Below are positions 8,721 to 17,532 of a stretch of DNA of 64,000 bases, in pieces (position 1 is the stretch's first letter; each line of letters begins with the position of its first letter). The notes below the pieces were generated by a model, which worked only from the letters and a program-made list of their open reading frames with translations, did no database searches and was not told where the DNA came from. The stretch is taken from positions 992,001-1,056,000 of the forward strand of contig OZ242006.1 of assembly GCA_965204705.1 (NCBI GenBank). Direction: 5' to 3'. This DNA comes from Bin5 sp965204705. GTDB taxonomy: Bacteria > Chloroflexota > Anaerolineae > Caldilineales > Caldilineaceae. The translations under genes were made by a program, and so were the position numbers.

Positions 8721-9953
8721 ATGCCAAGCCCCATGCATATCGAAAGCATTGCCGTCAGGAACTTCCGCTGCCTTCGCGACATCGCGCTACATGATTTGAC
8801 GCGCATGACAGTAGTTGTAGGCGCAAACGGCTCCGGGAAGTCGTCGCTGGTCGATGTGTTCACTTTTCTGAGAGATGCCTTGACGCAGAACGTGGCCGCA
8901 GCGGTGGCGCAACGCGGCGGATATCGTGAACTGATCACCCGGGGAGAGGTGGGGCCTCTAGAGATCACCTTGCAGTTTCGCGAGAGTGGCGGACGGCTGG
9001 CGACATACCAGTTGAAAATAGATCAGGTCCGAAATCGTGCAGTCGTGGAGCACGAGGCGCTGAGTTATCGTAAAGGGCAGGGTGGCCGTTGGGGGTGGCG
9101 CTTCGTTGACAATCGCCGAGGAGAGGGCGAAGTAATCACGAACGAGTCCGAGTACGGTGTGTCCGCTACGAAAGGCGCAGACCAGAAAAAAAGGAAGTTC
9201 AAACTTGATGACCCCAGCACATTGGCTATCAAGAGCTTTGGCCAACTCCAAGAGTTCCCGATTGTATCGGAATTCCGCAAATTCATCGAGAATTGGCACA
9301 TCTCCGACTTCCAAATTGCCGATGCGCGGCCCAGCGCAGAGGTCGGCTACGCCGAGCATCTGTCCACGCGCGGCGATAACGTCGCGCTGGTGGCAAAATA
9401 CCTCTATGAAAACCATCCCCAGCAGTTCAATAAAGTACTCCAGGCCATGCGCCAACGTGTCCCCGGCGTGAGTGACGTGGAAGCAAAGCCTACCGAGGAC
9501 GGAAGGCTGGTTCTTCGGTTCCAAGATGGCATCTTCCAGGACCCGTTCATCGCTCCCCATGTATCGGACGGGACGATCAAGTTGTTTGCCTTTCTCGTCC
9601 TTCTTTACGACCCCAGTCCACACCCCCTGCTGGCGGTCGAGGAGCCTGAGAATCAACTCTATCCTGCTTTGATGCGGGAGCTCGTTGAGGAGTTTCACGA
9701 CTACGCTCAGCGCGGAGGCCAGGTTTTTGTGTCTACCCATTCTCCCGATTTTTTGAACGGCGCGGAACTGGACGAAATACGCTGGCTGGTCAAGGAAGAT
9801 GGTTTCACGAAGGTTCGCCGGGCTTCGGAGAGCGGACTGTTGCAGGCCTTGGTCCATGAAGGCGACCTGCCCGGCGCGCTCTGGCGGCAAGGAGTATTCG
9901 ACTCACCCGGAATCCTCTGGAGGCAAGACGAACCAGAAGGACCACGAACCTAG
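8721..9953 (+). CDS. AAA family ATPase (AAA_21/OLD-like, SMC/RecF-type ABC ATPase)
   Basis: 410 residues. It starts IESIAVRNFRCLRDI, the RecF/SMC-like opening, and has a Walker A motif GANGSGKSS at residues 34-42. A long middle insert is followed by an SDGTIKLFAFLVLL signature region, Walker B LLAVEEPENQLYP and a VFVSTHSPDFLN switch histidine. This is the ATPase type of OLD nucleases, AbiL, PARIS and Septu systems, but it lacks a fused nuclease. The next gene starts at its stop codon (TAGTG), so the two are translationally coupled. GCGGAGG precedes the ATG. Confidence 0.88.
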   Translation: MPSPMHIESIAVRNFRCLRDIALHDLTRMTVVVGANGSGKSSLVDVFTFLRDALTQNVAAAVAQRGGYRELITRGEVGPLEITLQFRESGGRLATYQLKIDQVRNRAVVEHEALSYRKGQGGRWGWRFVDNRRGEGEVITNESEYGVSATKGADQKKRKFKLDDPSTLAIKSFGQLQEFPIVSEFRKFIENWHISDFQIADARPSAEVGYAEHLSTRGDNVALVAKYLYENHPQQFNKVLQAMRQRVPGVSDVEAKPTEDGRLVLRFQDGIFQDPFIAPHVSDGTIKLFAFLVLLYDPSPHPLLAVEEPENQLYPALMRELVEEFHDYAQRGGQVFVSTHSPDFLNGAELDEIRWLVKEDGFTKVRRASESGLLQALVHEGDLPGALWRQGVFDSPGILWRQDEPEGPRT

Positions 9954-10525
9954 TGAACCGAGTCTTCTTCTTGCTGGAAGAGCCGTCCATGCGGGATCTG
10001 CTCGATGGACTGCTGCCCCGTTTGTATCCCAAGTTGGACTTTCAGTGTCTTGTCCACGAAGGAAAGAATGATCTCGAGAGGAGCATCCCGCGCAAACTCA
10101 AGGGTTGGAGAGAGCCAGGTGTGCGTTTTGTTGTTCTGAGAGACAACGACGGCGGGGATTGTTTACTTCTAAAGCAGCGACTTATGCAGTTGTGTAAGGC
10201 AGCGGATCGACCGGACACTATTGTAAGAATCGTGTGTCAAGAATTAGAAGCTTGGTATCTGGGTGAACCGGACGCTCTCGCCGAAGCCTTCGAAAACGAG
10301 AGACTGCGAGGAATCGGTCGCCAGGCGCGGTTTCGCGATCCGGATGCTGTGCAGCAGCCATCCGAGGCCTTGAGGAGGCTCGTCCCTGGCTTCCGGAAAG
10401 TTAGCGGCGCGAAAGCGATTGCTGGTCTACTTACCCGAGAAAGAAACAGTTCGAAAAGTTTCCAGGTTCTGCTTTCTGGGCTCGATCGACTGTGCGCCGA
10501 ACTCGCGGACGGCGCTTCCAAATGA
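9953..10525 (+). CDS. DUF4276-type protein with Toprim-like acidic motifs
   Basis: 190 residues from a GTG that shares one base with the ATPase stop. It opens NRVFFLLEEPS (Glu9, Glu10), has EGKND at 36-40, RDNDGGD (Asp64, Asp66) and QELEAWYLGEPDAL at 96-109. These fit the DUF4276 family, usually found beside AAA_21 ATPases. The Glu followed by DxD layout is like a Toprim nuclease centre, so the ATPase plus this protein resembles a split OLD or AbiL/PARIS-like effector. The nuclease role is inference. It is followed by an IS element 65 bases later. Confidence 0.8.
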   Translation: MNRVFFLLEEPSMRDLLDGLLPRLYPKLDFQCLVHEGKNDLERSIPRKLKGWREPGVRFVVLRDNDGGDCLLLKQRLMQLCKAADRPDTIVRIVCQELEAWYLGEPDALAEAFENERLRGIGRQARFRDPDAVQQPSEALRRLVPGFRKVSGAKAIAGLLTRERNSSKSFQVLLSGLDRLCAELADGASK

Positions 10526-10590
10526 GCCATCTGGCCATCAACGTCTCCTAGGCCCCAACCGCCCAGACCCGCTTAGTTCGACTTTGTGGC

Positions 10591-11420
10591 TAGGTTTCGT
10601 TGACGTTTGATTAGTTTTGTCACATTGGCGACAATAGGAGGATGTCTACAAAGAGAATTGCCGACCATCAGTGGCAGAAACTGTACGCATTTTTGCAAAG
10701 ACACCCTCGTGCCTACGCAGGGCAAGAGGAAAAGTGTCGCCGTTTTGTTGAGGCAGTTCACTGGATTCTGCGCACTGGCGCCCAGTGGCGTGAACTGCCT
10801 GACAGATATGGAAAGTGGAACAGTGTATTCAAGCGCTTCGCACGCTGGGAAGAGAACGGTGTTTGGGCTGATATGTTCAGACAGTTCGCCCAGGACCCAG
10901 ACATGGCAGCGGTGATGCCCGACAGTACTGCTGTACGCGCCCATATGTGCGCAGCGGGCGGGTCCAAAAAGGGGGCGGTCAGCAAGAACAGTGCCTAGGT
11001 CGGAGTCGGGGCGGATTCAGCAGCAAGATCCATCTCCTCGTCGATGCCCTTGGCTTGCCCCTAAAGTTCATCTTGACCGGTGGTGAACGCCATGATATGA
11101 CCCAAGCTGAATCGTTGCTCGCCCCTTTCCATTTTGACGCCGTTATTGCCGATAAAGGCTACGATTCTGACCCGTTGCGAGAGCTGCTCGCAGCTCAACA
11201 GGTAGAGGCGGTCATCCCTTCCCGCCGCTATCGCAAGCAACCACGGGACTATGACCGCATCCGCTACCGAGAACGCAACATCGTCGAACGTTTCATCAAC
11301 AAAATCAAGTGGTACCGACGCATTTTCACTCGCTATGAAAAACTCGCACGACGTTTCATGGCCTTCTTACATTTTGCTTCTACGTTGTTCTGGCTCGAAC
11401 AAAATGTCAACGAGCCCTAG
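10591..11420 (+). mobile_element. IS5-type insertion sequence
   Basis: About 830 bp with imperfect terminal inverted repeats: TAGGTTTCGTTGACGTTT at the left and, in reverse complement, TAGGGCTCGTTGACATTTT at the right (about 15 of 19 matching). The outer TA on both sides is probably the duplicated target. It carries one transposase split into two overlapping frames. The right repeat overlaps the transposase stop and ends 7 bases before the stop codon of the convergent oxidoreductase gene. Confidence 0.85.
10642..11420 (+). CDS. IS5-type DDE transposase made by -1 frameshift (10642-10998 and 10947-11420)
   Basis: The first frame has 118 residues (DHQWQKLYAFL, WILRTGAQWRELP and the first catalytic Asp in PDSTAVRAH). 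The second frame carries GRSRGGFSSKIHLLVDALG, the second Asp in VIADKGYDSD and the Glu in RNIVERFINKIKWYRR. The frames join at AAAAAGGGGG (10966-10975). The heptamer A-AAG-GGG at 10968-10974 allows a -1 slip with re-pairing of both tRNAs, giving the family sequence KKGG...CLGRSRGG. All three DDE residues are present, so the element may be active. It may be the source of transposase for the MITE-like elements nearby. Confidence 0.85.
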
Positions 11421-11427
11421 ATACTCC

Positions 11428-12483
11428 CTACCCCCTCAACTCAACACTCTCACCCGACTCTGCACTCTCCACCGCCGCGAACGCCAAGCGCAAACTCACC
11501 AGGTGATCGCGCCCCGAACTCTCCGGCTCGCGGCCCTCTTCCAACGCCAGCATCATCTCTCCCATCGAACCGGCGAATCCCTCATATTCCCACGTGCCGG
11601 CGATCTCAAAAGTCTGTACCTTCTCAGGTGAATCCTTGAACGACAAACTTAACTTGGCCGGTCCCGGAAAACCACTAAGCAGTGCGCTCCCCCGCGTTCC
11701 ATCCAAAAACCACATCTGGTCATGGAGAGCGGGCGCAGAAACGATGTTGTTAAAGTGCAGGGTCGTCATGACCCGCGACGAAGGCTCGTACTCGAAGAGG
11801 ATCGTATAGATCATCGGCGAGACCGCGTTCTGACCGGGCATCATCGCAGTCGTCGCCTTCACCCGCACCGGTGTGTAACCGGTAATGTACCGGCTCAAAT
11901 CAATATAGTGGATACCATGATCAACGATGTTGAAATCCTCTCGCTCAGCGTACCAGCCAAAGTCCTGATACGCCCGATGCAAGTGCGTAACCGCGTATAC
12001 ATGCCCCAACACATCTCTGTCGACCAAGAGCTTTAGCGCCCTATGAGGGGGTGCCCACCGCGCCTGGTGATTGACCATCAGCGTTACCCCGGCGTCGCGG
12101 CAAATGTCAACGATGCGTTCGGCCTCGTGCAAGCTGGGAGCCAGTGGCTTCTGCGAAAAGATGTGCTTGCCCGCCGCCGCGATCTGCTCGACCAAAGGCA
12201 GGCGCTGGTGAGCGTGCACCGCCAGGTCAACAATATCCACCTCCGGATGCGCTAACAGTTTTCCCAAATCGGTTGTAACCAGTGGGCTGCCGAAATTGGC
12301 CGCCGCGCTGTGCGCTCTCTCCTCTACTTTGTCGCAACATGCAACGACGCGGTAACCGGCCTTCTTGTAAGCCGGCATCTCCAAACCGCTGACGAGGATG
12401 CCGCACCCAACGAAGCCAATCCCGTAGCCTGGGTCCGAAGGCAGGACCGGCTGATAGTCAGAAGGTTGCATGTCCACGAACAT
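11428..12483 (-). CDS. Gfo/Idh/MocA family oxidoreductase (copy 1)
   Basis: 351 residues. The Rossmann fold starts YGIGFVGCGIL near residues 20-30, followed by VVACCDKVEE, HPEVDIVDLAVHAHQRLP and the family motif KHIFSQKPLAPSLHEAERI (the catalytic-type lysine in QKP, usually EKP). It should oxidise or reduce a sugar or inositol with NAD(P). It is nearly the same along its length as the gene at 23887-24942. It is last in a minus-strand catabolic block, but a MITE-like element lies 44 bases upstream of its start and may separate it from that operon. Confidence 0.9.
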   Translation of the reverse strand: MFVDMQPSDYQPVLPSDPGYGIGFVGCGILVSGLEMPAYKKAGYRVVACCDKVEERAHSAAANFGSPLVTTDLGKLLAHPEVDIVDLAVHAHQRLPLVEQIAAAGKHIFSQKPLAPSLHEAERIVDICRDAGVTLMVNHQARWAPPHRALKLLVDRDVLGHVYAVTHLHRAYQDFGWYAEREDFNIVDHGIHYIDLSRYITGYTPVRVKATTAMMPGQNAVSPMIYTILFEYEPSSRVMTTLHFNNIVSAPALHDQMWFLDGTRGSALLSGFPGPAKLSLSFKDSPEKVQTFEIAGTWEYEGFAGSMGEMMLALEEGREPESSGRDHLVSLRLAFAAVESAESGESVELRG

Positions 12484-12526
12484 GCCAATGCTTCTCCTTC
12501 GAGGTAGCTCAAGGCGAAGAATGTGA

Positions 12527-12810
12527 CTAGGGTTCGTTGACGTTTGACGGTATAGCGATCCGCGGTAGCAAAGTGCGGCTTATCCCTGAAGAACTGCGCA
12601 GCTGCGAAATGAAAACTTGATATGCCCCAGGTGTTCTCCGCGGCCCTCCCTGGCCCTTCGTGGACAGAGAAAGGTGTTCTTCGTGGCCCTTAGTGGCCCT
12701 TCGTGGACAGAGAAAGGTGTTCTCCGTGGTCCTCTGTGGCCCTCCGTGGACAAAAAAGGTGTTTTGCTCTGGCTTGTCTCACAAAAAAGGCAAACGTCAA
12801 CGAGTCCTAA
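12527..12810 (+). mobile_element. MITE-like element A with IS5-type ends
   Basis: 284 bp, no coding capacity. Left end TAGGGTTCGTTGACGTTTG (12528-12546) and right end, in reverse complement, TAGGACTCGTTGACGTTTG, match each other and the ends of the IS5-type element at 10591. Inside is a unique half with TATAGCGATCCGCGGTAG, then three copies of a 43-bp unit starting at 12630, 12673 and 12716 (GGTGTTCTCC...GTGGCCCTTCGTGGAC). It sits 44 bases upstream of the oxidoreductase start codon. Confidence 0.8.
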
Positions 12811-12889
12811 TTACCGCCTCACACCGACGAGTGGAAGGAAAATGTAAGGCAGAAAGTTGGGAAGTCCTACAGCTCTCGGCCAAATGCGA

Positions 12890-12956
12890 GACCTACTCGA
12901 GGGTACTACGCGCCTGCTCTGTCACTGCATTTATGTAGAGGGTCATTGAATGAGGG
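12890..12956 (-). promoter_or_regulatory. Conserved 5' flank shared with the paralogous oxidoreductase
   Basis: GACCTACTCGAGGGTACTAC...TTGAATGAGG matches 25070-25134 upstream of the second oxidoreductase in order and spacing (66-67 bases). After removing the 284-bp MITE the distance to the start codon is about 120-130 bases in both. It may be a promoter or operator that the MITE has pushed away from the gene. Confidence 0.4.
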
Positions 12957-13012
12957 AGCACCGCATTGCCCTCTATAAGCCTGCAAAAAGTGACTACGCT
13001 CGCCTGCGTCAC

Positions 13013-14677
13013 TCACGCCGACCAGTAAGGCGAATGACTATCCATATGGTGCCCGCCCAAACTGTGCAACGGGATCTGCCGGTACGCAGGCCACTCGTCA
13101 GCCGCCCACTCTCCCAGCTCCGCCGCATGCCCTAGACGCCGTATCATGCTCCATTCGTCCAGGTAGGGATAACGGCTGTTCGTGTCCCAGAAAGCCAGTC
13201 CGTCGACACCTGATGCGTAGCATTCCAACGCCCGCTGCCGGTACTCCTGCGCCGACATCCGTCGCGGCAAAATGTCGGCGTAAACCTGACAGTCGGTGCC
13301 GCGCGTCACCTCGACGAACGAGGCAACATCAACGTCCATATCGCCATGCCAGGGATTGGGAATGATGAAATCCACCAACCCTTCCTCGGCCCACGCCGCC
13401 ACATCCAGTCCATACTGGAGATTGTACGGCAGCGTGTTGATAACGTAAGCCGATACCTGAATATGTCTCCCCTGCCGCTCACCCACCCTGTCCATCTCCT
13501 CGCGCAGCGCACGCATGAATGACGTCATCCAACTCGCTCTGTAAGACAACCAGTCAGGGTCATCCTCCGGCAGCTCTCGCGGGTCCTGCCCGTACTGTTC
13601 TTGAAATCCATCCACGACAGGCTGATCGTAGAGGACACAGGGCAGTCCGCGGATAAAGGCCATGTTCACGCCGTCAGCGCCCCGCTCTGCCACCTCGCGA
13701 AACAGTGAAATGACAAAATCCCGGACACCTGGATAGGCATAGCTCAGCCGCGCGACCGGGCGACCAGTCCGGTCAAGACAGCGCCACTCAGGATGTTGGT
13801 GAAAGAGTTCATCTTCCATATCATCCGGTGGCGGAAAGACCCAGCCCCCCACGCGGTATGTGCCATGCAACTCGATACCCAGGTCGTGGGCATGGTCAAT
13901 CACTGTCTTGAGGGGGTCAATCCCCCTCTCCTTCAAAATACGGAAACTTTCTGCAGCCTGGCGATCACAATACCGCGAGAAATCGGTCATTTCCTTCTTC
14001 TCAGCATATTCCCCGACGTCGGAAAAGTGCTGTACCATGCTGCCCGCACCCATACCCCACAGTAGCTTCTGGAAGTCGGTATCGCGAAAAGGTTCTACCT
14101 CCTCGATGATATCTTCTTCTGTGTACAACGCTCGTTCGCCGAAAACGCTCCAGGCATCGTTGTAGGCGACCAGCCGTTTCGTATCGCTTCTGGACCGATC
14201 CTGCTGGATGGCTGCAACCTCTTCTGGAGTCAACGGCTCCAGCTTCACATAGGCGATGCCGGCCGCCCAAGGTGTACCCGTGCTCTGCTGGCCGATCTGC
14301 AAGTCCTGGCCCGTCAGATCGGCGCATTTCCAAAACACTTCGCCCATGCTTGCGAAAAAATTCGTCTTCCTTATGTCCGGGTACAGATTGGTAGACGTGG
14401 TGAAACAGGGATCATCCGTCAACTTGACCCGCACCACCCTGTCCACCCAGTTGGTCCAGAGACCCAGGTGGATGGCATACCATCCCTCCATGTCCAGGGG
14501 AAGCGTAATCGTGGGCGCGTTGCACTCGATACCGGCCACAACCATCCTGCCCGAAACGCCCTCCGCCTCGTATGGGATCGCCCGCCAGTGACCATGCCGG
14601 GCCGCCTCCGTTATGGCACTACCAGGCTGACAACGGCCCATATCGGAGATGTAGATAGCCTTACGTTCTGCACACAT
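13013..14677 (-). CDS. TIM-barrel glycoside hydrolase-like protein (paralogue 1)
   Basis: 554 residues from ATG 14677, which has GAGGAGG in front and aligns with the start of the neighbour. An N-terminal sheet domain (about 1-170; ITLPLDMEGWYAIHLGLW) is followed by a barrel with LHGTYRVGGW, a PEWRCLDRTG segment, SYAYPGVRDFVISLF, ADGVNMAFIRGLPC and VDGLAFWDTN near the end. This pattern is like GHL10/family-10-type glycosyl hydrolase-like proteins. Acidic residues that might act are present but unproven. It lies 22 bases after the paralogue at 14700-16385. It probably processes the substrate taken up by the ABC system upstream. Confidence 0.65.
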   Translation of the reverse strand: MCAERKAIYISDMGRCQPGSAITEAARHGHWRAIPYEAEGVSGRMVVAGIECNAPTITLPLDMEGWYAIHLGLWTNWVDRVVRVKLTDDPCFTTSTNLYPDIRKTNFFASMGEVFWKCADLTGQDLQIGQQSTGTPWAAGIAYVKLEPLTPEEVAAIQQDRSRSDTKRLVAYNDAWSVFGERALYTEEDIIEEVEPFRDTDFQKLLWGMGAGSMVQHFSDVGEYAEKKEMTDFSRYCDRQAAESFRILKERGIDPLKTVIDHAHDLGIELHGTYRVGGWVFPPPDDMEDELFHQHPEWRCLDRTGRPVARLSYAYPGVRDFVISLFREVAERGADGVNMAFIRGLPCVLYDQPVVDGFQEQYGQDPRELPEDDPDWLSYRASWMTSFMRALREEMDRVGERQGRHIQVSAYVINTLPYNLQYGLDVAAWAEEGLVDFIIPNPWHGDMDVDVASFVEVTRGTDCQVYADILPRRMSAQEYRQRALECYASGVDGLAFWDTNSRYPYLDEWSMIRRLGHAAELGEWAADEWPAYRQIPLHSLGGHHMDSHSPYWSA

Positions 14678-14699
14678 GCGAACCCTCCTCCTCGCTCTC

Positions 14700-16385
14700 C
14701 TATCCCCCGGTGTAGATGACAAGCAGCTCTGGCGGCCACCCTGAGGGAACGTTTTTGTCAACAGTCTGCGAGAAATCCCGACCCCGTATCGTGATCAACT
14801 TAACCCGGTCCATCTTCGGATACCGTTCCGCTTTCGGCAGATCGATCACTTCGTCGCGGTGACCCAACCGGCTCTCTATGGCCCACGTTTCAGGACGCGT
14901 TGTGTTGATGTCCCAAATCGCCATCCCGTCCATGCCCCCAGCATAAGCATGCTTCATCGTCAGTACTTTGTCTTCTTTTGTAGACACCATGTACACCTGG
15001 CATCCGTTCTCCTTGGCCAGCCTGACCAGGTCCGAGGGAGGATTCGTGATAATGAAGTTGACCAGTTTTTCCTCTACCCAGGTGTAGGCATCGTAGGCGA
15101 AATAGCGCATGTCCTCCCTGCCGCCTTCAAATATCGCCGACACCTGCATCTTGCGCCCTCTCTTTTCCCCGTGCCGGTCCGCCGTCCTCCGTACAGTCCG
15201 CACGAACTCCGTCAAAAAGCTCGCTTTGACTCTATACAGCCGTTCATCGTCATCGGCAACCTCTCGCGCGTCCTCCCCATACAGTCGTTTGAACTCGTCC
15301 AGCACCGGCTGCTCGTACCCGATATACTCCGGCCCGCGAGTGAAGCAAAGGTGTACCCCGTCAATGTCGTACGCCATACCCTCCTCCATCAGCGAGACCA
15401 TGAAATCCCGCACCTTCGGGAATGCATAGCTGGCCTTCATCAGCGGCGAACCGTCCTTGGCCACAATTCGGCAATCCGGATTGTCCCGCAGAAAACTGGT
15501 CTCTGTCGAGAAGAAGAAGTAGGGCTGGGCCTTGTCTACAATGCTCAGCCGGTAATACGTGTGAAACTCCAGTCCCAGCTCATGCGCGTACTCCAACGCC
15601 GCCGCGAACGGGACAATGCCCTGATCCGCCAGCGCCTTGTGACTCTTAAGCGCGTGTTCGTGCCGCAATACGGGACAAACCCCATCCTCACTCCCATAGA
15701 ATCGTCCAACTTTGGAGTGATAATAGGTCAAATCGCTCAAGTTTACGCCCCAAAGCACCTTACCCACATCCGCGTACCGAAACGGCTCTATCTGCTCCAG
15801 GAGCTCCTCTCTCGTCACTGGACACATCTGGTGAAACAGCCCTTCCCCATCAATCATGCCAACGACCTTGCGCGTCTCTCTCTGCTCCCTGTCGCGCTGG
15901 ATGGCCTCCACCTCCGTCTGCGACAGCGGCGCCAGCTTGACGTAAGCGACACACGCCAGGGTCGGAGGGTGAGCGGTATTCTGCTTGCTGAAAACTATGT
16001 CCTGACCTGTCAGGTCGGCAAAGCGGGGAAACGTCTCGACCAGATCCGTCTTATCCCAGAAACACCCGGGAAGCGATGGGCTCTGTACATAGTGCTCCAC
16101 TACGGTGTACACATCCTCACCGGAAAGCCTGTACTTGACCAGGCTTGTGTGTTCCTGCTCCACCCCGGGCCAGAAGCCGATGCTGATCGCATGCCAGCCC
16201 TCTACGTTCAACGGCAAGGTAATGGCCGGCGTCTCGTAGAGCGCGTGCGCAAATGCCATCTTGCCGGCCAGGCCTTCCTCCGCCGTGTATTCCACCACCT
16301 GCCACTTGTGCCTCTCCGGCCCGGATGACAGTGCGTCCTGTGGCAGACATTCCGACATGTCGGTCAGGTAAATGGCCTCTGCCAT
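14700..16385 (-). CDS. TIM-barrel glycoside hydrolase-like protein (paralogue 2)
   Basis: 561 residues, starting MAEAIYLTDMSECLP. It has the same order as its neighbour: a sheet domain with ITLPLNVEGWHAISIGFW, EFHTYYRLS, NPDCRIVAKDG, SYAFPKVRDFMVSLM, IDGVHLCFTRGPEYIGYEQPVLDEF and MDGMAIWDINT. No signal peptide is seen, so both act in the cytoplasm. The two are clearly paralogous but well diverged, which suggests related substrates or a hetero-oligomer. GGAGGG precedes the start. The exact reaction is not known. Confidence 0.65.
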   Translation of the reverse strand: MAEAIYLTDMSECLPQDALSSGPERHKWQVVEYTAEEGLAGKMAFAHALYETPAITLPLNVEGWHAISIGFWPGVEQEHTSLVKYRLSGEDVYTVVEHYVQSPSLPGCFWDKTDLVETFPRFADLTGQDIVFSKQNTAHPPTLACVAYVKLAPLSQTEVEAIQRDREQRETRKVVGMIDGEGLFHQMCPVTREELLEQIEPFRYADVGKVLWGVNLSDLTYYHSKVGRFYGSEDGVCPVLRHEHALKSHKALADQGIVPFAAALEYAHELGLEFHTYYRLSIVDKAQPYFFFSTETSFLRDNPDCRIVAKDGSPLMKASYAFPKVRDFMVSLMEEGMAYDIDGVHLCFTRGPEYIGYEQPVLDEFKRLYGEDAREVADDDERLYRVKASFLTEFVRTVRRTADRHGEKRGRKMQVSAIFEGGREDMRYFAYDAYTWVEEKLVNFIITNPPSDLVRLAKENGCQVYMVSTKEDKVLTMKHAYAGGMDGMAIWDINTTRPETWAIESRLGHRDEVIDLPKAERYPKMDRVKLITIRGRDFSQTVDKNVPSGWPPELLVIYTGG

Positions 16386-16530
16386 GTTGTCCCCTCCGTA
16401 AGGAACGCCCGTCTCACGTCAAATCGATGTGGCAACAAGAATGCTGTTGTGAATGAGAGCCCGCGTCGCGTTACCCCTCAGCGGTGCAGCTATCCGACTC
16501 TATGGGTGGTCGCGCCCAACTCACACTCTC

Positions 16531-17466
16531 TCAATCCAGCATTGTGCGCGGGTCGAGAGCGTCGCGCAGTCCGTCGCCGATGAAATTGATACTCAGCACG
16601 GTGATGGCGATCATCGCGCCCGGCGGCATCCATATCCACGGCCTTCTCTCTAGCGTCGTAAGCGACGTAGCCGCACTCAACATCTGGCCCCAGCTCGGCC
16701 GCGGCGCCTGTACACCCAGTCCCAGGAAGCTCAACCCCGCCTCAGCCATGATAGCCCCGGCGATACCGAAGGTGGCGGCCACCACAAGCGGGCCAACCAC
16801 GTTCGGCAAAATGTGCCGAAAAATGATACCGGGCTCCGTCGCCCCCAAACAGCGCGCCGCCATAACGAAATCACGCTCGCTGAGCGACAAAAACTCGCCG
16901 CGCACCAGACGCGCGATACTCGGCCACCCAAGGAAGCCGAGAATAACCATGATATTGAAGATGCTGGGGCCGATGACCGCTACCAGCGTCAGGATGATGA
17001 GTAAACTGGGGAAGCACATCACAATGTCGGTAATGCGCATGATGACGAAATCCGTCACCCCGCCGCGGTAGCCGCTCACTCCCCCTAGGATAGTGCCAAT
17101 CGAAATATAGATAGACGTCGCTATCAGTCCCACCGAAAGCGAAACGCGGCCCCCGTGCAGAATGCGGGCCAGCATGTCTCGACCGGAACGGTCGGTCCCC
17201 AGGATATGCTCTGAGCTGGGTGGCGCCCGCAGGTTCTGCAGGTCGGCCGTGTAAGGATCATTGGGGCTGCTGAGAATGGGGGCGAAAATAGCGGCAAATG
17301 CCAGCACAATCATGATGGCAATCGATACCAGCGCCAGTTTGTGTCGGCTGAAGCGGCGCCAGATCAGCTCGCGCAGACCGACAACCGCCTGCCCGCGCAC
17401 CATATGTTGCAGGTCTTCGCTGACAAGTGACGCCTGCTGTGCTCTGCCTTTCTCTTCGCCTTCCAT
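16531..17466 (-). CDS. Peptide/oligosaccharide-type ABC permease (DppC/OppC family)
   Basis: 311 residues. A cytoplasmic start is followed by the DppC hallmark RRFSRHKLALVSIAIMIVLAFAAIFAPIL, ILGTDRSGRDMLARILHGGRVSLSVG, and a coupling loop FVMAARCLGATEPGIIFRHILPNV. Six membrane segments fit the family. It forms a channel with the DppB-type protein encoded 66 bases upstream. In this setting, with glycosidase-like genes, an oligosaccharide substrate is as likely as a peptide. Confidence 0.93.
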   Translation of the reverse strand: MEGEEKGRAQQASLVSEDLQHMVRGQAVVGLRELIWRRFSRHKLALVSIAIMIVLAFAAIFAPILSSPNDPYTADLQNLRAPPSSEHILGTDRSGRDMLARILHGGRVSLSVGLIATSIYISIGTILGGVSGYRGGVTDFVIMRITDIVMCFPSLLIILTLVAVIGPSIFNIMVILGFLGWPSIARLVRGEFLSLSERDFVMAARCLGATEPGIIFRHILPNVVGPLVVAATFGIAGAIMAEAGLSFLGLGVQAPRPSWGQMLSAATSLTTLERRPWIWMPPGAMIAITVLSINFIGDGLRDALDPRTMLD

Positions 17467-17532
17467 TTCTTCCTCTATGCGGGAACGAGGTTCATCGCCG
17501 GATGCTCTGCCCCAGGTACAGCCTGAACCACA

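Noticed and set aside
12617..12938. Open frames inside MITE A (76 and 92 codons)
   Set aside because: They translate a tandem repeat and cross the element border; the second MITE copy does not keep them.
14859..16328. 489-codon plus-strand frame
   Set aside because: Antisense to the glycosidase-like gene at 14700-16385, which has a ribosome-binding site and a paralogue next to it; the shadow shows no motif.
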